Shown here: positions 58,218 to 64,000 of the stretch, in pieces
How positions within the stretch are numbered: position 1 is the stretch's first letter
Layout of the letters: each line of letters begins with the position of its first letter
Assembly: GCA_017311315.1 (NCBI GenBank)
Contig: CM029666.1
Coordinates: 40,264,225-40,328,224 of the forward strand
Direction of reading: 5' to 3'
DNA from: Dendrocalamus latiflorus
Taxonomy: Eukaryota; Streptophyta; Magnoliopsida; Poales; Poaceae
DNA: 64,000 nt
The notes under the pieces: generated by a model
Databases searched by the model: none
What the model saw: only the letters and a program-made list of their open reading frames with translations
Told to the model about the DNA's origin: nothing
Translations under genes and position numbers: made by a program

Positions 58218-58459
58218 GGCCCTGTTCTTTTCAGCTTCTAAAAACTGTTTTTCGGCTTTTCTACAGTAACTAGCTTTTAAATGAAGTATTTTTTCAAGAT
58301 AGGGTATACTAGTTAATTGTAGTACATACTTTACTGACTTCATTTATATTGGTAAAAACCGCACGTGAGTTTCTATTACTCTGTAATCTCTCGTACAAAC
58401 AGCATAAAATCCACAAGCCGCAGCCAAAAGCCACAAGCGCAGCCAAAAAGAACAGGCCC
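58218..58459. mobile_element. MITE of the GGGCCTGTTC family
   Basis: 242 bp, ends GGCCCTGTTC and GAACAGGCCC (9 of 10 paired), flanked by TAC on both sides. The interior has CTACAGTAACTAGCTTTTAA and GCCGCAGCCAAAAGCC as in related copies. Confidence 0.75.
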
Positions 58460-58494
58460 TACTGCTTCAGGGCTGCCAAAGGCAAAGGAAGAAC

Positions 58495-58495
58495 G

Positions 58496-58556
<61 letters not shown>
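58495..58556. repeat. (AG)n microsatellite
   Basis: About 62 bp of AG/GA dinucleotides with one phase break near 58521. Confidence 0.9.
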
Positions 58557-58557
<1 letters not shown>

Positions 58558-59366
58558 GCCATGCACGAAGACCTCAGCGTGGGACGCCAAGCTCCAAGCA
58601 GTCGATGTTTTTCCCTGCATGCAGCACATGCCAAATAGAGCGCTTCGCACGTACACTTACCTCTTCTCCTGAAGGCGTGCATATGCACGTACACTCCGCG
58701 GGCGAAGCCAGAGCCAGCAGACCCGAAGCCTTGATGTTTGCCGCGCTGAGCTGAATGGAAGTCGGAGTCCAGCTTCGGCGGGCGTCCTCCGCGCAAAGCT
58801 TGACACGGAGAGCATGAAGCAGACTCAGCGCTGCACGGAGGCTCGGAAGCTCGGCGCGGAGGCGCGGCTGTTCCTGTGGACTCCGACATGCGGAAGCGAA
58901 GTCTGGTAGCAGGCGTCGGAGGGGGTGGTGTCGTTGCAAAGTGCAGCGGCTCGATGGCGCACCATCCGAACGGAAGCCGGCGCGAAGGCCAGTACTTTAC
59001 ATGCGAAATCTGACGCTGTGCATGTATTGCCCGAACGCAGGTCGAGGTTCTCGCTAGTCACTCCACAGTCCCAGGCCTCACTTCCCTGCATGACCACCCC
59101 CAACAGAGCAGAGGCAGGAGCAACATAAAAAAAAGCGATTCGAGTAGATCTACTCAATACTGTATCTACAAACCAAAGCGAAGTATACAGACAAAGCCGA
59201 TACGACTCCACAATCAGTATGGTTGAATTTTTAGCAAGCAAACTACTTATCTACCGCTACAAATGCCACGAATGAAGCAGCGTGCTCCCAGGGACAGAAA
59301 AGATCCGCATAACCGCCACTTTTGCTGAATATTGGAGAAATCTCTTCCGTACCTAACTTCTAGTCG
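58557..59366. other. Unassigned DNA, possibly interior of a gypsy element
   Basis: The right part continues inwards from the primer site at 59367-59384, so it should be leader or interior of that element. No gag or pol is recognised. Open frames in the 58570-59000 GC-rich part lack domains. Confidence 0.35.
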
Positions 59367-59384
59367 TCCCCACGGACGGCGCCA
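59367..59384 (-). other. Primer binding site, TGGCGCC type
   Basis: Minus strand reads TGGCGCCGTCCGTGGGGA, two bases inside the LTR at 59387. This type is common in Tat/RIRE2-like gypsy elements of grasses. Confidence 0.55.
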
Positions 59385-59386
59385 TC

Positions 59387-59669
59387 TGTCGTGGCTACAG
59401 GCCAAACAGTAGAGAAGGGGACTGGTAGGAGAGGAAGAGGAGAGCTGGATCTGTGGGAGAGTTGGTGAGAATCCCTCCTTTGCCCTCCTGGGGGTTTATA
59501 TATATGAGTGGGGTAGAATGGAAAATCCCCATTCTACCCCTTAGTACTTAGAAGGGATGATGGTACATTGGTATATTTACACTGGTATATTTCTCTACAC
59601 TATTGGGCCTATTACATGTTGGACTAGTTGCACGGCCCAGTCATGGGGGGTTGGGCCACCCCCACAACA
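59387..59669 (-). repeat. Short 5' LTR of a second gypsy-type element
   Basis: 283 bp, plus strand TGTCGTGGCTACAG ... CCCACAACA, next to a primer site. Includes TTTATATATATGAG, a TATA-like run. Inserted into the older LTR that follows. No partner LTR seen to the left. Confidence 0.6.
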
Positions 59670-60938
59670 ATATGCAAATAGTATTCATGCAAGGCTTGAA
59701 CAAGAGTATTTTTATGGCTAATTTGCAGAAAGCAGTACTGACAGTAAATAGATTGAAAAACACAATTGAAAAGATTACGTACATAAGTAAATAAGTACTT
59801 TGAAATAAATAGTGAACTACCCATTCACTTTCCAACCATTCCACCAACCACAAATTTTTTAGATAAAATCTATCTCCCATATGAAATCACCAGGCATTGC
59901 CTATAATCGGGACACAGCTATTCGAATAGTTTTTAACACTCTGCAGAGGTTGTACAGCTTGACCCACAAGAGATAATCAATTTATAATATCTGCCAAGAC
60001 ACACTTCCAAAGGCGTACGACTAAATGATTATCACATGGCTTTTACAAAGCTCTGTTTTGATTCAGTTTTGCTCGCTAAGATTTCGCTTATATCCGACCC
60101 CCCTCTTGCGCCTAGTGTGAATGTCCAACCCAAAGTTCACACTTCAACCCAAACAGAAATAAATGAAAACATTACTAATTAATTAGTCAAGTCTATGTCA
60201 TATTGGACATGTGATTGTATAATAGGGCCTAGCTCAATAGCGCATAAGATTAAGTCCTTAGTAACTACTCACACGAAACAACCTCATCTAAAATGTGCTA
60301 CCCACACCCCCTTTCCTGCACGATAATTCGCCTAAGTATGAAACCAATTTTGTTTAACCAGGCTCAATAGCACACCCTGCCATGGCACAACAAATTTTAT
60401 TAACAGTGGCTACCTGCCACAATTCCATATATGGTTAAGTCAAATTTTTATGATAAATATGGTGAAGGAACTCATCGCATAACTAAAGCATGACAAAGCA
60501 TACCTTTGATTCCTATATTGGTATTAAAATATGTCTAACTAAAATCACCCATCCTATGGTGTTCAACAATATGTCATTCACAATTATTCAAAGTGGCATA
60601 CTATCACGTAGGTATTTAACTAGTCCCGAAAACATTTAATATAAAACTAGCAATGCATGATAATTTAAAACAATATAATTTTATGAAATGGTACAATATG
60701 GTCAAAGGTCTACGACTTGCCTTCGTTGAAGCTGGAGCTTAACACTTCCTGATGGTTCAAATTGATGTCAACGACATTGGATTCTACACGCGTGAATTGA
60801 GAAGAACAAATAAATAAATACAATTAAAGACACAAAATAGATATATATAATGGAAGGAAATTTAAGATTTAAGTGAATTTAGAAATTTGAACAGGTCAAA
60901 ACGGAGCTAGGATGAAGAAATACGGGCTTTTGGAAGTG
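59670..60938 (-). repeat. Old gypsy LTR fragment related to 45622-48583
   Basis: Shares with the young LTR the blocks AAATAGTGAACTACCCATTCAC, GCTATTCGAATAGTTTT, ACACTCTGCAGAGGTTG, TGCACGATAATTCGCC, GATGCATGATAATTTAAAAC-like text and CGGAGCTAGGATGA. It is much diverged and cut on both sides by later insertions. Confidence 0.7.
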
Positions 60939-63900
60939 TGTCAGACCCCACAGCAATAACTCCCAGATCCTCTGTGTAAATCGCACTAGTCCAGGATTAG
61001 CTAGTGCACACAGTAGAACAAAGATACATATCAAGCACAAATGACCAACCATATTAAATAAAAGAGTACGGCCTTATGGCCAGCGTTTATATCAATGCTC
61101 ATTGACAACAATAATAAGGTAAATAACTACGGAAGCAAACTGATAAAAGGGAAGCCCAAGCCTGCCCATAGGCAAAAGACAGTAAGATATGACCTACTCG
61201 TCTTGGTCCTCACTGTAGTCAAAGTCCTCCTCCTTTGTGATGATATAGCAAGAGTGAGTACAAACTTATACTCCGCAAGTCACACGGAGAATGCAACATA
61301 ATGATAAAGGCATCAAGAGAAGGCATATAGGGTTAGTTGAGCGTAAAGCAGTAATTTGAGAAATACCATAAATAGATTGAAACAGTTGAATTTAATACAA
61401 TAAGTAAAAATAGTAACTGTAGTTGAAATTAATACCGTTAATGCAGGCTCTGACCAAACACTAACCTAACCACAGGCATCCCACCCAGACCATCTTTTCC
61501 AAAAGATCTCATATGGATTCCATCCATCCATATGCTCTCAATTTCTCATGGATTCCATCCATCCATAAGGTTTTCATAAACTATTTTGAAAAACAAAGTC
61601 TAATCCATGAAAAACTTTACTCAGCATGGCCATGATCGTGGGCACGGCTATGCAGGATAGATTATATACTCTGTAGAGGTTGTACAGCTTTACCCGCAAG
61701 ACTTCTCATGGCCTACGCCACGCTCACTTTCAACCTACGACGAGACTCAAGTTGGGACCCACAAATTAGTCAGCCAAGACTATCCCATACCTGCCTTGTG
61801 GTAGTATGATAGGGCTTTGCAACAGTAGCTTACAGACCAGCCCTTAATTGACTTAGGCTCAACCACAAACCCCAGTGCCCGACAATCAACACCATGTCAC
61901 CGAACAACAGTGCATGCCTGCACCCACCACCTAACCATTAGCCTAAGTCTAGACTAGATTTTATATTTTATTTCAAAATATTTCATAATCCTTCTTGACT
62001 CACCGAAGTCAAGAATACTTTTGAAAAGCTTATCATTTTATGTGAAAAGGTATCCAAAACAAATATTATGTCTAAACAGATCTAAACATTTGATATAAAA
62101 TTCTCTAGTCCACACTAGTGTACTAAACTAGAGTTTTATTCTAGGGTGACAAAGTATAATGTTGCACAAGATCAAAGGTGCCAATAACAATTGGGGATTA
62201 ACTAAGTTTCAAATTGGAACTGAAATACTAAAATAAACATATGCATGCAATATAATTTAAATCAACATAACTTTATTTGCAAACTAGGATCAACATGATC
62301 AAGGTGTGTGACTTGCTTTGCTCCTCAAATTGGTGTGAATCGTCGTCGTAGAATTCTCCGCAATTGTCGTAGTCTACATATGAAAATAACCCATCAAACT
62401 CAAATAAATTCAAATAAACTCCAAATATTTAAATTGAGTGCACAAATGGACAGATTGGAATTTTTGATGAATTTAGAAATTTGAATGGGCTCAATCAGAG
62501 TTTGGATGAAGGAAAACGGGCTCTCGGAAGGTTAAAATCAGAGAAAAAGAATAAATCGGATTTTCTGGAATTATTTTTGTATGGGAAATTTGATTTATGA
62601 TGTCAGCAAGAATTAATGGAATTATCTTTCTAAAGAAAAATAGGTTTTATTACGTTGGCATAACGTCAGCCCTGATTTAATTTTTCGGACCAGAGGCTAA
62701 CATGTGGGCCCAAGTCTGTGGATCAGGTCCATGGACCCGAGGGAGGCTGAGGTGGCAGGGAGGGTGACATGGCGCTGATGTGGCTGGTGACTGGGCTGGT
62801 TTTGCTGATGTGGCAGCCAGGTGGCGTTGATGTGGCTACCACGTGGCTCGGGAGGGTCCTGATGCTGACGTGGCATGACACGTGTCTGCCACGCAGACTG
62901 GTGCCCTTAGGTGGCATGCCGCGTGGGTGCCACGTAGGCTGAGCCGTCTGATGTGGCTCGCTGGGCGGCGGCCGTGCACGGGGACCTATGGTCGCCCACA
63001 TTCCGGCGGGTGGCGGCGGCTGACGAAGCGTTGCTTATGAAGAGGAGAGTGCGGCGAGTTCGATGGTACTTGGTACGAGGCTTGGCGAGCACTAACGGCA
63101 GTCGGTGGCAAGGAAGGAGCAGCAGCGCGATTCGAGTCTAGGCGGCGGCGGCGCTCCGATGGGGCTGGGTCACTGCCGAGGGGCAAAGGTTTTGGAGAAG
63201 ACCACAGCGATGAAGCTTGGCTGCAGCCCCAGGTGCGAAAATTGCTCGCCGGAGAGGACTTGGCGGTGCGCGCTCGGTGCAGGAGCTGCTCAGGCGTTGA
63301 AGAGAGAAATTGAGGACGGAGGGCTGTGGTGCGGGACTTGGAGGGGGTGGAGGGGGTTTTATATAGCACTGGGGAGGGCTAGGAAGGCTAAGATTGCTCG
63401 CCGAATTTCACGACCAGCGCAAATACGGGTGAAGAGGGAAGGAAAGGGGAGGAGCAACGAAGGAAGGTGAGCGCAAAATTGGATTCCGCGCGGGTCGTGC
63501 TTTCCAAAACCGAGAGGAATCAGAAAAGGAAGGAAGGGATCGGCAGGAATTCGGTCGCTAGCGAAAGGAAGGAAAGGGGATGAAGAAAGAAGGAAGGTGG
63601 CGGCACACCAGGAAAGACGAACCTGGCAGGTGGGACCCACCAGTCAGTGAGAGTGAGAGAGGCCGAGCAGTGATCGTAGATGAAGACCGGGCGGCCGAGA
63701 TTAGATCTAGCGGTAAGGATTAAATCTATACTGTTGGTGAAGGGGTAAGTGAAAAGGGGTGGCTCACATTAGATTAGGCGAGGATGGATCAAATCCAGGC
63801 CGTCGATCAAAGGCGAACGGGTAAGTGGCTAGGGACAGCTGAGATTTGGCCGTGCAGGGAGGGATTTAATCTGGGCCGTCGGTTTTGGGAAAGGTGCAGG

Positions 63901-64000
63901 ACAGATGGGTGGGCACACATGCACGGCGATCTGGGCCGTCCACGTGGTGGTTGGTGGGAAGGATGGGAGATTCTAATTTTTATTTTTGATTTTTGGACTT
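60939..64000 (-). repeat. LTR of a further gypsy element, incomplete at window end
   Basis: Starts TGTCAGACCCC at 60939, then ACTAGTCCAGGATTAGCTAG and TGCACACAGTAGAACAAAGAT, a diverged match to the beginning of the young LTR. It continues through ATAAGGCCGTACTCT-like text and a GC-rich half with repeated TGATGTGGC/TGACGTGGC units (62740-62960). TTTTATATAGCAC near 63357 is TATA-like. It runs past the window edge. The frames in 62700-63640 are compositional. Confidence 0.6.

Noticed and set aside
58467..59241. Minus frames of 138-140 codons near the AG repeat
   Set aside because: One contains the dinucleotide repeat; none has a domain; probably interior or leader of a retroelement.

Overview
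This is a piece of plant nuclear genome, almost certainly from a grass (Poaceae). Evidence: GC-rich exons with short GT-AG introns, Ty1/copia and Ty3/gypsy LTR retrotransposons, many short inverted-repeat elements ending in GGGCCTGTTC or GGGCTTGTTC, and monocot-like coding bias. No prokaryotic, organellar or viral gene order is seen. Species cannot be named from the sequence alone.

Layout. 1-2711 is an internally deleted copia element on the minus strand. 3450-4882 (minus) is a two-exon trichome birefringence-like (TBL) O-acetyltransferase gene. 5.4-16.6 kb is a gene graveyard: a class III peroxidase fragment, a broken TBL paralogue, a glycosyltransferase fragment, MITE-like elements and a strong inverted repeat at 7432-7594. 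A solo copia LTR lies at 16949-18190, and a small VQ-motif gene at 19221-19442 (minus).

The main host gene is a 21-exon minus-strand gene at 20452-33911. It encodes TWD40-2, a subunit of the plant TPLATE endocytic complex; all exon phases join cleanly into 1357 residues. Its introns hold MITEs, an LTR remnant, a GGTTACC fold-back element and a 26-base G run.

35158-39751 is a terminal-inverted-repeat element with 133-bp TIRs and an 8-bp flanking direct repeat. It carries an apparently intact, multi-exon plant mobile domain (PMD) gene and no transposase. The gene has its own TATA box and a 5' leader intron filled by a minisatellite. This is the most interesting object in the window.

The right third is nested LTR retrotransposons. 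A decayed, rearranged gypsy element (about 42.4-45.4 kb) is followed by a LTR fragment in the other orientation. Next is a very young 11.1-kb chromovirus-like gypsy element (45622-56711) with nearly identical LTRs of 2.96 and 2.95 kb. It abuts the 5' half of a copia element (56712-58046), and further LTR pieces run off the window end. The young element has no matching target-site duplication, which points to recombination or an assembly join.

The host genes do not form a pathway: one concerns cell-wall polysaccharide acetylation, one clathrin-mediated endocytosis, one VQ/WRKY-type regulation. The rest is mobile DNA.
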